Source of the DNA: Mesorhizobium sp. 65-26
GTDB taxonomy: Bacteria > Pseudomonadota > Alphaproteobacteria > Rhizobiales > Rhizobiaceae
Direction of reading: 5' to 3'
NCBI GenBank assembly: GCA_001899205.1
Contig: MKVL01000035.1
Span: 1-64,000, forward strand
DNA length: 64,000 nt
Position numbers and translations under genes: made by a program
The notes under the pieces: generated by a model
Database searches by the model: none
Told to the model about the DNA's origin: nothing
Seen by the model: only the letters and a program-made list of their open reading frames with translations
In this document: piece after piece, positions 1 to 8,596 of the stretch
Layout: each line of letters begins with the position of its first letter
How positions within the stretch are numbered: the first letter of the stretch is position 1

Positions 1-659
1 CCTTGCCGCGCCAGCCGCTTCTCATCGTCGGCAACGAGCTGTTCGATGCCATCCCGGTGCGCCAGTTCGTGCGCGCCGGCGCCGGCTGGCGCGAGAGAAT
101 GGTCGGTCTCGACGACGACGGCGCATTGCGCTTCTTCGCCGGCGCCGGCTCCGTCGATGCCGGCCTGCTGCCCGAAGGCGCCGATGAGGCGCCCCAGGGA
201 GCGATCGTCGAAGTGGCCCCGGCGCGCGCGGCCCTGATGGCCGCGATCGCCGAGCGCCTTGCCGGTAATAGCGGTGCGGGCCTCTTTATCGATTATGGCC
301 ATTTGCGTTCCGGCGTCGGCGACACGCTGCAGGCCGTTCGCCGCCACGATCACGAGGACGTGCTGGCCAATCCCGGCGAGGCCGACCTCACCACACATGT
401 GGATTTCGCCGTTCTGGCGGCGGTGGCGCGTTCGCACGGCCTCGGCGCCCATATGGCGACGCAAGGCGAGTTCCTGCTCGGCATGGGCCTGCTGGAGCGC
501 GCCGGGCGGCTGGGCGCCAACGCCGACGAAGCCGAGCGCGAACGGATCAGCGACGCCGTCGAACGGCTCGCCGGCCCGCAGGCTATGGGCGACCTTTTCA
601 AGGTGCTGGCGGTGCTGCCGGCCGGCGTCGCCGTCGCCCCGTTTGCGGCGACCGGTTGA
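1..659 (+). CDS. midA: MidA/NDUFAF7-family SAM-dependent methyltransferase, 3' part
   Basis: The frame is open from base 3 and ends with TGA at 657-659, so about 218 C-terminal residues are present and the N-terminal part lies off the left edge. The NELFDAIPVRQF motif near the visible start is typical of the COG1565 (DUF185) family. A later FIDYGH segment fits the SAM-binding fold. Mitochondrial homologues (NDUFAF7) methylate an arginine of a complex I subunit; the bacterial substrate is less certain. pgeF follows 67 bases downstream, an order I recall as usual in Rhizobiales (lgt-midA-pgeF). The family call is firm; the substrate is inferred. Confidence 0.9.
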   Translation, partial: LPRQPLLIVGNELFDAIPVRQFVRAGAGWRERMVGLDDDGALRFFAGAGSVDAGLLPEGADEAPQGAIVEVAPARAALMAAIAERLAGNSGAGLFIDYGHLRSGVGDTLQAVRRHDHEDVLANPGEADLTTHVDFAVLAAVARSHGLGAHMATQGEFLLGMGLLERAGRLGANADEAERERISDAVERLAGPQAMGDLFKVLAVLPAGVAVAPFAATG

Positions 660-726
660 CTTTTCGTCGCCGCCCCTTCCAATCTCCCGCCTTCGCAGTC
701 GCCTCGCATACGGACAACAACGCTCC

Positions 727-1521
727 ATGCCTGATCACGCCAAACCGGACCCCGTCCGGTCACCGCTGCTGGAAAAAGCCCGCGCGCAGGGCATTCGACA
801 CGGCTATTTCACCCGCGTCGGCGGCGTCTCCACGGGCATCTACGAAGGCCTCAACATCGGCACCGGCTCGAAGGACGATCAGACGCTGGTGGCCGAGAAT
901 CGCCGCCGCGTCGCCGACTGGATGGGCGTCCCCGCCGATCATCTGCTGACCGCCTGGCAGATCCACTCGCCCGATGTCATCGTCGCCAAAGGGCCGTTCG
1001 CCGGCGAGCGGCCCAAGGCCGACGCCGTCGTCACCGACCGACCCGGCATTGCCGTCGGCGCCTCGACGGCCGATTGCGGCCCCGTCCTGTTCGCCGATGC
1101 CGAGGCGCGTGTCGTCGGCGCCGCGCATGCCGGCTGGAAAGGCGCCTTGTCAGGCGTGCTCGAGAACACCATCGTGGCCATGGAAGGGCTGGGGGCGCGG
1201 CGCGAGCGCATACTCGCCGTGCTCGGCCCCTCGATCGGTCCGGCCAATTACGAGGTAGGCCCTGAATTCGTCGCCCGTTTCGTCGACGCGGATGCCGCCA
1301 ACGCGGCCTATTTCGCGCCCTCCGCCAGGGACGGGCACGCCATGTTCGACCTCAACCGCTACACGGTCGACCGGCTGCGCAAGGCCGGCGTGATCGCCGA
1401 GGGGCTAGACCGCTGCACCTATGCGGAAGGGGATCTGTTCTACTCCTACCGGCGCACGACTCACCGCGGCGAGCCCGACTACGGCCGGCAGGTTTCCGCA
1501 ATCGTTCTGGAGAAAGACTGA
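727..1521 (+). CDS. pgeF: PgeF/YfiH-family protein (purine nucleoside phosphorylase / laccase domain)
   Basis: A 264-residue protein of the DUF152 family. The metal/active-site segments are visible: STADCGPVLFAD with its conserved cysteine, and HAGWKGA with its conserved histidine. E. coli YfiH removes wrongly incorporated L-serine from peptidoglycan precursors, and other members act on purine nucleosides, so the physiological reaction here is open. I chose the ATG at 727 because family similarity starts there; the frame stays open further upstream without recognisable sequence. Its TGA shares one base with the ATG of the next gene (1521), so the two are probably co-translated. Confidence 0.88.
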   Translation: MPDHAKPDPVRSPLLEKARAQGIRHGYFTRVGGVSTGIYEGLNIGTGSKDDQTLVAENRRRVADWMGVPADHLLTAWQIHSPDVIVAKGPFAGERPKADAVVTDRPGIAVGASTADCGPVLFADAEARVVGAAHAGWKGALSGVLENTIVAMEGLGARRERILAVLGPSIGPANYEVGPEFVARFVDADAANAAYFAPSARDGHAMFDLNRYTVDRLRKAGVIAEGLDRCTYAEGDLFYSYRRTTHRGEPDYGRQVSAIVLEKD

Positions 1522-2672
1522 TGGCCCTGCATTTCGAACGATCGGAATTCGACGCCCGCCGCGACCGGCTGATAATCGAGATGGCGGAAAAGAAACTGGA
1601 TGCGGTGCTGCTGTTCGCGCAGGAGAGCATGTACTGGCTGACCGGCTATGACACGTTCGGCTTCTGCTTCTTCCAGTGCCTGGTCGTGAAGGCCGACGGC
1701 TCGATGGTGCTGCTAACCCGTTCGGCCGATCTGCGCCAGGCGCGCCACACGTCGATCATCGACAACATCGTGCTGTGGACCGACCGCGACGGCGCCAACC
1801 CGGCGATCGACCTGCGCAACCTGCTCAACGACCTCGACCTTCTGGGCGCGCGCATCGGCGTCGAATACGACACCCATGGCCTGACCGCCTACAACGGGCG
1901 ACGCCTGGACGAGCAGTTGCAGACCTTCGGCCAGATCGCCGACGCCTCGGGTATTGTCGGCCGGCTGCGGCTGTTCAAGAGCCCGGCCGAGATCACCAAG
2001 GCGGAGAAGGCGGCGTCGCTTGCCGACGACGCGCTCGACGCGGCCCTGCCGCTGATCAGGCAGGGCGGCGACGAGGCGCTGATCCTGGCCGCCATGCAGG
2101 GCGCCGTGTTCGCCGGCGGCGGCGACTATCCGGCCAACGAGTTCATCATCGGCTCCGGCACAGACGCGCTTCTGTGCCGCTACAAGGCAGGCCGCCGCAA
2201 GCTCACCAAGAACGACCAGCTCACGCTCGAATGGGCCGGTGTTTTCCACCACTATCATGCGCCCATGATGCGCACGGTGCTGACCGGCAAGGTATCGAAG
2301 CGCCACCAGGAGCTGTTCGATGCCTCCCGCGCCGCGCTGCTGGCGGTCGAGAAGGCGATGACGCCGGGCAACACCTTCGGCGACGTCTTCGACGCCCATG
2401 CCCGCACTCTGGAGGCACACGGACTGACCAAGCACCGGCTGAATGCCTGCGGTTATTCGGTGGGGGCCCGCTTCACGCCATCCTGGATGGATATGCCGAT
2501 GTTCTACCAGGGCAATCCCGAGCCGATCGCGCCCAACATGACGCTGTTCGCCCACATGATCATCATGGATTCCGACACCGAAACGGCGATGACGCTTGGC
2601 CGCACATACCTCACCACCGAATCGCAGCCCACCCCGCTCTCCCGCCATGATCTCGACTTGATCGTACAGTGA
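1521..2672 (+). CDS. M24-family (Xaa-Pro peptidase/creatinase-like) protein lacking the metal ligands
   Basis: A 383-residue protein with a creatinase N-terminal domain (about 1-145) and a pita-bread M24 domain (about 150-383). In true metallo-aminopeptidases the M24 domain carries five metal ligands (D, D, H, E, E). Here the first aspartate segment reads LEWAGVFHHYH, the second reads APMMRT where SDxTRT is usual, and the histidine motif reads CGYSVG. The acidic residues near the C-terminus are also missing. Creatinase and the ectoine hydrolase DoeA are known metal-free members, so a small-molecule amidohydrolase is more likely than a peptidase. No ectoine genes are nearby. The start overlaps the pgeF stop. 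Confidence 0.85.
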   Translation: MALHFERSEFDARRDRLIIEMAEKKLDAVLLFAQESMYWLTGYDTFGFCFFQCLVVKADGSMVLLTRSADLRQARHTSIIDNIVLWTDRDGANPAIDLRNLLNDLDLLGARIGVEYDTHGLTAYNGRRLDEQLQTFGQIADASGIVGRLRLFKSPAEITKAEKAASLADDALDAALPLIRQGGDEALILAAMQGAVFAGGGDYPANEFIIGSGTDALLCRYKAGRRKLTKNDQLTLEWAGVFHHYHAPMMRTVLTGKVSKRHQELFDASRAALLAVEKAMTPGNTFGDVFDAHARTLEAHGLTKHRLNACGYSVGARFTPSWMDMPMFYQGNPEPIAPNMTLFAHMIIMDSDTETAMTLGRTYLTTESQPTPLSRHDLDLIVQ

Positions 2673-2715
2673 ATCCATAATGGGGGTGCGCATCGCCAAG
2701 GAGTTTTCAGGCAAA

Positions 2716-3315
2716 ATGAGACGATCGCACGCGACGACCGTGTCATTGCTCGCCGCGCTTGCGCTGGCTGCGTGCACCAATGCCAAGGATGTGCTGGAGC
2801 CGTCGGCCATAACTCCGCCCGCCACGGCGGCACAGACGACGACCCAAGGTGCCACCACGACCGCCACCGTTCCGGCGCCACAGCCTGCCGCGCCAGCCGC
2901 TCCGGCGACGCCGGCAAACCCGGCCCAGGCGGCCGCCATCCTGTCCAAGACACGGCTACAGATCGCGCCGATCGTCGGCGCCTCAGTGGAGGCCGCCACA
3001 CCGCTGACCGCGGAGCTCCAGGCGCGCGCCAAGCAGCGCGGCATCACCCTGGCCGGCAGCGCCGACCAGACCGCGACCCACGTGCTCAAGGGCTATTTCT
3101 CGGCGATGTCCGAAGGCAAGGACACCACGGTCATCTACGTCTGGGACGTATACGACCCGGCCGGCAACCGCCTGCACCGCATCAACGGCCAGCAGAAGGC
3201 GCCCTCCGTCAACGGCGGCGACAGCTGGAAGGGCGTGGCGCCGGCAACCATGCAGACGATCGCCGACCAGACCATCGACCAGTTCGCCGCGTGGCTCGGC
3301 GGCAGCGCCGGCTAA
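2716..3315 (+). CDS. Putative lipoprotein, Thr/Ala/Pro-rich N-terminus
   Basis: A 199-residue predicted lipoprotein. A basic N-terminus and hydrophobic stretch end in the lipobox LALAAC with cysteine at about residue 20. A Thr/Pro/Ala linker (about residues 32-75) follows, then a globular domain (about 85-199) that I do not recognise. I chose the ATG at 2716: it puts the signal peptide at the N-terminus and has AAGGAG (2698-2703) upstream, although the spacing is long. An in-frame ATG at 2680 would add 12 residues before the signal. It follows the M24 gene by 43 bases and may be cotranscribed. The function is unknown. Confidence 0.8.
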   Translation: MRRSHATTVSLLAALALAACTNAKDVLEPSAITPPATAAQTTTQGATTTATVPAPQPAAPAAPATPANPAQAAAILSKTRLQIAPIVGASVEAATPLTAELQARAKQRGITLAGSADQTATHVLKGYFSAMSEGKDTTVIYVWDVYDPAGNRLHRINGQQKAPSVNGGDSWKGVAPATMQTIADQTIDQFAAWLGGSAG

Positions 3316-3482
3316 GGGCATGCCCGCAGAAGCGCGCACCGGTTTCGGAACCAGAACAGGCGCGCGGGAAAGACAAAAGCGCGTTGGCGTGTCGGAGGGA
3401 TCGCTGGGCGCCTCAACCCGCGCCTGCTCGCGCAAGCGTGAATATTTCGGGGATTTAGCCGGCGGATTTCCGATCACGAGGC

Positions 3483-3510
3483 TTGCAATACCGGCACGGG
3501 CCGCTAAAAG
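3483..3510 (+). promoter_or_regulatory. Candidate sigma-70 promoter of prs
   Basis: TTGCAA (3483-3488) and TAAAAG (3505-3510) are separated by 16 bases, 31 bases before the prs ATG. This is a match by eye only. The rest of the 225-base gap (3316-3540) holds no convincing gene. Confidence 0.3.
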
Positions 3511-3540
3511 CCCGTTGAAATCTCCCACCAGGAACGGTGC

Positions 3541-4476
3541 ATGAAACTCTTCGCGGGCAATTCCAACAGGGTGCTGGCCGAAGCGGTGGCACGCTATCTC
3601 AACATCCCGCTGGGCAAGGCCAGCGTCAGGCGCTTCGCCGATCAGGAAATCTTCGTCGAGATTCAGGAAAACGTGCGCGGCGAGGATGTCTTCATCCTGC
3701 AGTCCACCTCTTATCCGACCAACGACCACCTGATGGAACTGCTGATCATGATGGACGCCTTCATGCGTTCGTCGGCAAGGCGTATCACGGCGGTCATTCC
3801 CTATTTCGGCTATGCCCGGCAGGATCGCCGTGCCTCGGGCCGCACGCCGATCTCGGCCAAGCTGGTCGCCAACATGATCACCCGGGCGGGCGCCGACCGC
3901 GTGCTCACGCTGGACCTGCATGCCGGCCAGATTCAGGGCTTCTTCGACATCCCCACCGACAACCTGTTCTCCGTGCCTGTCATGGCGCGCGACGTGAAGG
4001 CCAAGTACCGGCAGCTCGCCAACGTCATGGTGGTTTCACCCGACGTCGGCGGCGTGGTGCGCGCCCGCGCGCTGGCCAAGCGGCTCGACGCCCAGCTCGC
4101 CATCGTCGACAAGCGCCGCGAGCGTCCCGGCGAGTCGGAGGTGATGAACGTCATCGGCGACGTGCGTGGCAAGGACTGCCTGCTGATCGACGACATCGTC
4201 GATTCCGGCGGCACGCTGTGCAATGCCGCCGACGCGCTCCTGGCCGGCGGCGCCACCAGCGTCACCGCCTACATCACCCACGGCGTGCTTTCGGGCGGCG
4301 CCATCGCCCGTATCAGCGGCTCGAAGCTGCAGGAGCTGGTGATCACCGATTCGATCCAGCCGACCCAGGCGGTGCTCGACGCCAAGAACATCCGCGTCAT
4401 CTCGATCGGCGACCTGATGGGCGAGGCGATCTCGCGCACGGCGACCGAGGAATCGGTGTCGAGCCTCTTCGACTGA
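3541..4476 (+). CDS. prs: Ribose-phosphate pyrophosphokinase
   Basis: Makes PRPP from ribose 5-phosphate and ATP for nucleotide, histidine and tryptophan synthesis in the cytoplasm. The 311-residue length is normal for class I PRPP synthases. Visible motifs are [12 protein letters not shown] near the N-terminus, the ATP-binding region YFGYARQDR, the [11 protein letters not shown] segment, and the PRPP-binding loop [13 protein letters not shown]. The ATG at 3541 starts exactly at the conserved MKLFAGNSN. The gene appears monocistronic, since the next gene is on the other strand. It supplies PRPP used by apt (24596-25141). Confidence 0.97.
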   Translation: MKLFAGNSNRVLAEAVARYLNIPLGKASVRRFADQEIFVEIQENVRGEDVFILQSTSYPTNDHLMELLIMMDAFMRSSARRITAVIPYFGYARQDRRASGRTPISAKLVANMITRAGADRVLTLDLHAGQIQGFFDIPTDNLFSVPVMARDVKAKYRQLANVMVVSPDVGGVVRARALAKRLDAQLAIVDKRRERPGESEVMNVIGDVRGKDCLLIDDIVDSGGTLCNAADALLAGGATSVTAYITHGVLSGGAIARISGSKLQELVITDSIQPTQAVLDAKNIRVISIGDLMGEAISRTATEESVSSLFD

Positions 4477-4637
4477 TCCGCACGGAACACGCCCCGACAA
4501 GCCGCGCGCTTTCGGGGAAGACCCCGCCTCAACAATAAAACCTTGCGGCGAGACGGCGATACGACGAACGCCATCTCGCACCGATCGTAGCGGCGGCTCG
4601 CGGACCGAGGTTCGCCGCCGCGCCTTCCGGCTGAGCC

Positions 4638-5027
4638 TTACTTCTTAGAGCCGTCGGCGTTGAAGCTGTTGAGGTAAGCGATGACGTTGGCGACGTCTTC
4701 CGGTTTCTTCAGCCCGGCGAACGCCATCTTGTTGCCCTTCACCACGTCGCGCGGGCTGGTGAGGTACTTGGTCAGTGTCGCCTCGTCCCAGGTGAGGCCG
4801 GAACTTTTCATGGCGGCGCTGTAGTTGAAGCCCTCCGCGCTGCCGGCCGCGCGCCCGACGACGCCGTTGAGAACCGGTCCGACCTTGTTGACGGCGCCCG
4901 GTCCTATCGCATGGCAGGCCTGGCAGACCTTGAAGCTGGCTTGACCCGCCGCGGGATCACCGGCCGCGAAGGCGGTGCCGGCGCACAACAGGGAAAGCGG
5001 GATGATGGCTGAGGAAATCTTGCGCAT
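4638..5027 (-). CDS. Class I c-type cytochrome, periplasmic
   Basis: A 129-residue exported electron carrier. A Sec signal peptide (about residues 1-21, ending TAFA) precedes a single haem motif CQACH (C35, C38, H39). The likely axial methionine is M101 in KGNKMAF. Size and layout fit cytochrome c2/c550-like proteins that carry electrons from the bc1 complex to oxidases, and petABC is in the same window at 25.8-28.6 kb. I chose the ATG at 5027 because the signal peptide begins there; an upstream in-frame ATG at 5048 adds seven non-signal residues. Convergent with prs; the 161-base gap between them holds only weak hairpins. Confidence 0.92.
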   Translation of the reverse strand: MRKISSAIIPLSLLCAGTAFAAGDPAAGQASFKVCQACHAIGPGAVNKVGPVLNGVVGRAAGSAEGFNYSAAMKSSGLTWDEATLTKYLTSPRDVVKGNKMAFAGLKKPEDVANVIAYLNSFNADGSKK

Positions 5028-5220
5028 GATGTGACATCCGTCTGGCAAAGGGCTTGATGGACTGAAACAGGCTATGCCTTGCCATCTCGTTCGACAAGGC
5101 GGCCCTCAAGCCTAAATGCTCGCTCCGGGCTCCGTTCCCGCCAGGAACCCGGCTTCGATGGAGCCAGCAGTGTCGGCCGCGCTCATCAACTTTTGTGTAC
5201 GCAAGGCTGATTTGTCGGCC

Positions 5221-6081
5221 TCAGGCACTCAGGCGGCGAGGCCCTTCCGCGCCGCCGTCGCGCGAGCCGCGCATGTAGCCGCGCGGCGAGGCGCCCAGCA
5301 TGCGCTTGAACATGGTGATGAAGGCCGGAACGCTGTCGTAACCGAGGTCAAGCGCCACCCTGGTGATCGGCTCGCCATCGGCCAGCCTCGGCAGCGCCGC
5401 GAACAGGCAGGCCTGCTGGCGCCATGTCGACAGCGACAGCCCCGTCTGGCGGTGGAAGGCGCGCGTGAAGGAGCGTCGGCTCATGCCGACGATGTCGGCC
5501 CATTCGTCGATCGTCGCGCGTGGCGTCGGCGCTTCCACGAAACGCCGGCACAGCGCCGCCAGTTTCGGGTCGGCCGGGAAAGGCAGGCCGAGCGGCCGCT
5601 CCGGCAGATAAGGGATCTCGTGCAGCAGCAGCTTCATGATCAGCCCACCGCGACCATCCAGTTCGCCGCCCTGCGGCAGCTTTCCGGATTCGACGATCAG
5701 GCTGTGCATGAGATTGGTGATGCCGACCACGCGCAGGCCGTCCGGCAGCCCTTCTATGGCGCCCAGCGAGACGTAAACCGAGCGCATCGAGACATCGCCC
5801 AGCATCTCGACGGAATGCTCGGTGCCCGCGGGGATCCACATCGCATGGTCGGGCGGCACCATCCAGCGCCCGTGCCGTGTCGTCACCAGCACGACGCCGA
5901 CCAGCGCGTGCAACAGCTGGCTGCGGCTGTGCCGGTGCTGCGGCACGTGATAGCCGTCCGGATATTCGGTCGGCAACACCACCACCGGCCCGACCACCCG
6001 CTCCAGCCATTGCCACCGGCGCTCGTGCAGAAGCCCGAGAGCGGCATCCGCCGCCATGAAGATTTCCTTGCCCTGAGACAT
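5221..6081 (-). CDS. AraC-family transcriptional regulator (cupin sensor + HTH)
   Basis: A 286-residue regulator with an N-terminal cupin-like sensing domain (about 25-110, with HVPQHRHSRSQL) and a C-terminal double helix-turn-helix AraC domain (about 185-275). The signature segment VALDLGYDSVPAFITMFKR lies near the end. It is divergent from an Fsr-type MFS exporter across a 203-base gap (6082-6284), which suggests it controls that gene and itself. The inducer is unknown. I saw no clear operator palindrome in the gap. Confidence 0.9.
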   Translation of the reverse strand: MSQGKEIFMAADAALGLLHERRWQWLERVVGPVVVLPTEYPDGYHVPQHRHSRSQLLHALVGVVLVTTRHGRWMVPPDHAMWIPAGTEHSVEMLGDVSMRSVYVSLGAIEGLPDGLRVVGITNLMHSLIVESGKLPQGGELDGRGGLIMKLLLHEIPYLPERPLGLPFPADPKLAALCRRFVEAPTPRATIDEWADIVGMSRRSFTRAFHRQTGLSLSTWRQQACLFAALPRLADGEPITRVALDLGYDSVPAFITMFKRMLGASPRGYMRGSRDGGAEGPRRLSA

Positions 6082-6284
6082 CGGTATGGCCCACTTGCGA
6101 AACTATTGGACCAAACCACGAAAGAAGTATCCTGGCAACAGGCCTATAAGACTGCCCGCGGGACCAGCCAGAAACATCGCCAGCGTCGCCCGCGGGCACG
6201 TTGGTTTTTGGCGGCGGCATGCCTCAGGACCAAGCCTGGGCACGCCGGCAAGCCCGTTGAACGCATTAGACTTCGGAGCCTACC

Positions 6285-7514
6285 TTGACCGACACGACAG
6301 CCACCGCCGGCACGGCGCCGGCGACCACCAGCCACGTTTCCGCCCAGGCGACGGCCTTCACCGTCATTCTGGCCGTGAGCTTCTGTCACGGCATCAACGA
6401 CATCATGCAGTCGCTTCTGTCGGCCATTTATCCACTTCTAAAGGACAATTACGGCCTCGATTTCTGGCAGATCGGCCTTTTGACCTTCACCTTCCAGGTA
6501 ACGGCCTCGCTGCTGCAGCCGCTGATCGGCATGGTGACCGACAAGAAGCCCATGCCTTACTCCCTGCCCTACGGCATGGCCGCATCGCTGATCGGCCTGA
6601 TCGTGCTCGCCTATGCAGGGCACTACTGGCTGCTGCTCGCCGGTGCATCGCTGATCGGCATCGGCTCGGCGATCTTCCATCCGGAATCCTCGCGCATCGC
6701 CCGCTTTGCCTCGGGCGGTCGCTTCGGACTGGCGCAGTCGCTGTTCCAGGTCGGCGGCAACTTCGGCCAAGCGATGGGACCGCTGCTGGCGGCCTTCATC
6801 GTCGTGCCCTTCGGCCAGACCAGCATCGCCTGGTTCGCGGTGGGCTCACTGATCGGCATCGTCGTGCTCTGGCGGGTCGGCGGCTGGTACAGCCGGCTGC
6901 GCGCCTCCATGGCCACCCGCAAGGCCGCCACCTTCGTCTCACCCTTCCCGCGCAGCAAGGTGATGTGGGCCCTGTCGGTGCTGACGCTGCTGGTGCTGAC
7001 CAAGAACGCCTACATCGCCTCGCTTTCGAGCTACTACACCTTCTACGCCATCCATAAGTTCGGCGTGTCGGTGCAGATGTCGCAGGTCATGTTGTTCCTG
7101 TTCCTCGGCGCCTCGGCGCTGGGCATCCTGCTGGGCGGCCCGTTCGGCGACCGCTACGGGCAGAAGGCGATGATCTGGTTCTCGATCGTCGGCGTGCTGC
7201 CCTTCACGTTGGCCCTGCCCTACGCCAACCTCGAATGGACGATGGTCCTGACGGTACTGATCGGCCTGATCCTGTCGTCGGCCTTCTCCAACATCGTCGT
7301 CTTCGCGCAGGAACTGGTGCCGGGCCGGGTCGGCATGATCGCCGGCATCTTCTTCGGCTTCGCCTTCGGCATCGGCGGCATCGCCGCCGCCGTGCTCGGG
7401 ATCATCGCCGACGTAAAGGGCATCGACTTCGTCTACCAGATCTGCTCCTACCTGCCCTTCCTCGGCCTGCTGACGGTGTTCCTGCCGAACATGAAGGAAG
7501 CCAGGAAGGCCTGA
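6285..7514 (+). CDS. fsr: MFS transporter, fosmidomycin-resistance (Fsr)-like
   Basis: A 409-residue inner-membrane protein with about 12 transmembrane segments. Features of the Fsr subfamily are FCHGINDIMQSLLSAIYP in helix 1 and GIGSAIFHPESSR after helix 4. Family members export fosmidomycin and some other drugs; the natural substrate is unknown. The start is TTG at 6285 with GGAG about six bases upstream and no ATG nearby. It is divergent from the AraC regulator. A strong hairpin terminator follows at 7557-7592. The symbol reflects family likeness, not a demonstrated substrate. Confidence 0.85.
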   Translation: MTDTTATAGTAPATTSHVSAQATAFTVILAVSFCHGINDIMQSLLSAIYPLLKDNYGLDFWQIGLLTFTFQVTASLLQPLIGMVTDKKPMPYSLPYGMAASLIGLIVLAYAGHYWLLLAGASLIGIGSAIFHPESSRIARFASGGRFGLAQSLFQVGGNFGQAMGPLLAAFIVVPFGQTSIAWFAVGSLIGIVVLWRVGGWYSRLRASMATRKAATFVSPFPRSKVMWALSVLTLLVLTKNAYIASLSSYYTFYAIHKFGVSVQMSQVMLFLFLGASALGILLGGPFGDRYGQKAMIWFSIVGVLPFTLALPYANLEWTMVLTVLIGLILSSAFSNIVVFAQELVPGRVGMIAGIFFGFAFGIGGIAAAVLGIIADVKGIDFVYQICSYLPFLGLLTVFLPNMKEARKA

Positions 7515-7556
7515 TACGCGACGTATCGGAAGCAGGCGCCCGCACGATCGGCGCTG

Positions 7557-7592
7557 AAGGCGTCGGCCCGCAACGGGGCCGGCGCCTTTCTT
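7557..7592 (+). terminator. Rho-independent terminator after the MFS gene
   Basis: A 13-bp stem with one G-T pair: arms AAGGCGTCGGCCC (7557-7569) and GGGCCGGCGCCTT (7576-7588), six-base loop, then TCTT. It lies between the convergent MFS and SMP-30 genes and could serve both. Confidence 0.8.
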
Positions 7593-8492
7593 CTATCCGA
7601 ACCGGTTTGCCGCGACGCCCCGCACGCCCGGTCGCAGCGAGAACAATCCGCCCTCGGCGGGATTGGCCGCCAGATGCTCCGGCGTCATGGTGAAGCGTGC
7701 GGATGTGACGAACAGCGTGTCGAGGTCGGCGCCGCCGAAGGTACAGCTCGTCGGCCAGCTGCAGGGCAGATCGACGACCCGGTCGAGCGTACCGTCGGGC
7801 GCGATCCGGACAAGGCAGCCTCCCCCCACCACGCGGCAGTTCCAGACGAAGCCTTCCGCATCGATGCAGGAACCGTCGGGCAGGCCGCGCGCGAAGCCTT
7901 CGAAATACCGATGCCGGTCGTCGAGGCGTCGAGCGCTGTCGTTCCAGCGATAGCTGTAGAGCACATTCTTCATCGTGTCGGCGGTGACGAAGCGTCCGTC
8001 CGGCATCCATACCATCGTGTTGGTGATGCCGAACCGGTCATCGCTGAGGCTCGTCACGCCGCCGTCCGGTCCGAGCCGGTAGAGGCGGCCTTCATCCCCG
8101 GCAATGTCGAGCGGCGCGTCGTCAGGCCCGATATTGTTGGCCATCGTGCCGACCCAGAAAGACCCGTCCGGCGCCACGACGCCTTCGTTGAGCCTTGTCC
8201 CCGGTTTGTAAGCCTCGATCGTCGCCACCGTTCGCGGCGGTCCGCCGAAATCCCACAAGGCGATCTCCTTGCACAGGCCGACCACGGCGCCGCCATCCCT
8301 GCGAAGGCCGACCGAGGTGACAAGGCCCGGCATCGGCCAGCCCTCATGCGCCCCGCTCTCAGGGTCCAGCCGATGGATTCTGCGGCCGATAATGTCCACC
8401 CAGACCAGCCTGCGGCGGCGATCGTCCCACACGATGCTCTCGCCGACCACGTCCCGCGCATCGAAGATCAGGGCAGCATCCGTTTCCCGCAT
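7593..8492 (-). CDS. SMP-30/gluconolactonase-family sugar lactonase
   Basis: A 299-residue six-bladed propeller hydrolase of the SMP-30 family that opens aldono-lactones to aldonic acids. Family metal-site segments are visible: GESIVWDD near the start (Glu), NTMVWMPDGR in the middle (Asn), and LPDGSCIDAEGFVWN (Asp). The ATG at 8492 is chosen because GGAGGGGGA stands just upstream; an upstream in-frame start at 8534 lacks this. It is divergent from the GntR-led operon that encodes a dehydrogenase and a dehydratase, so it very likely performs the middle step of the same pathway. The exact lactone is not known. Confidence 0.9.
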   Translation of the reverse strand: MRETDAALIFDARDVVGESIVWDDRRRRLVWVDIIGRRIHRLDPESGAHEGWPMPGLVTSVGLRRDGGAVVGLCKEIALWDFGGPPRTVATIEAYKPGTRLNEGVVAPDGSFWVGTMANNIGPDDAPLDIAGDEGRLYRLGPDGGVTSLSDDRFGITNTMVWMPDGRFVTADTMKNVLYSYRWNDSARRLDDRHRYFEGFARGLPDGSCIDAEGFVWNCRVVGGGCLVRIAPDGTLDRVVDLPCSWPTSCTFGGADLDTLFVTSARFTMTPEHLAANPAEGGLFSLRPGVRGVAANRFG

Positions 8493-8527
8493 ATTGTCCC
8501 CCTCCAGGCACCCGTTTTCGAATCCGC

Positions 8528-8557
8528 TTGACATATAGCTTTAGCCTGAAATATGAG
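8528..8557 (+). promoter_or_regulatory. Candidate promoter of the GntR-led sugar operon
   Basis: TTGACA (8528-8533) is a perfect -35. TATGAG (8552-8557) is a plausible -10 at 18-base spacing. It lies in the 104-base divergent gap, just upstream of the 17-bp palindrome. Confidence 0.45.
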
Positions 8558-8569
8558 CAATTAAATAAC

Positions 8570-8586
8570 AACCTGTCATACAGGTT
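8570..8586. promoter_or_regulatory. Candidate GntR/FadR-type operator (17-bp palindrome)
   Basis: AACCTGT-CAT-ACAGGTT is a perfect inverted repeat with 7-base arms and a 3-base centre. It lies 10 bases before the ATG of the GntR regulator and just after the candidate -10, where a bound repressor would block transcription. The regulator encoded next to it is the obvious candidate ligand-responsive protein. No second copy was searched for. Confidence 0.6.
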
Positions 8587-8596
8587 TTGAGGGAGC

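Noticed and set aside
1713-3089. A 458-codon minus-strand frame over the M24 and lipoprotein genes
   Set aside because: Shadow frame: no domain, and it crosses two separate well-formed genes on the other strand.
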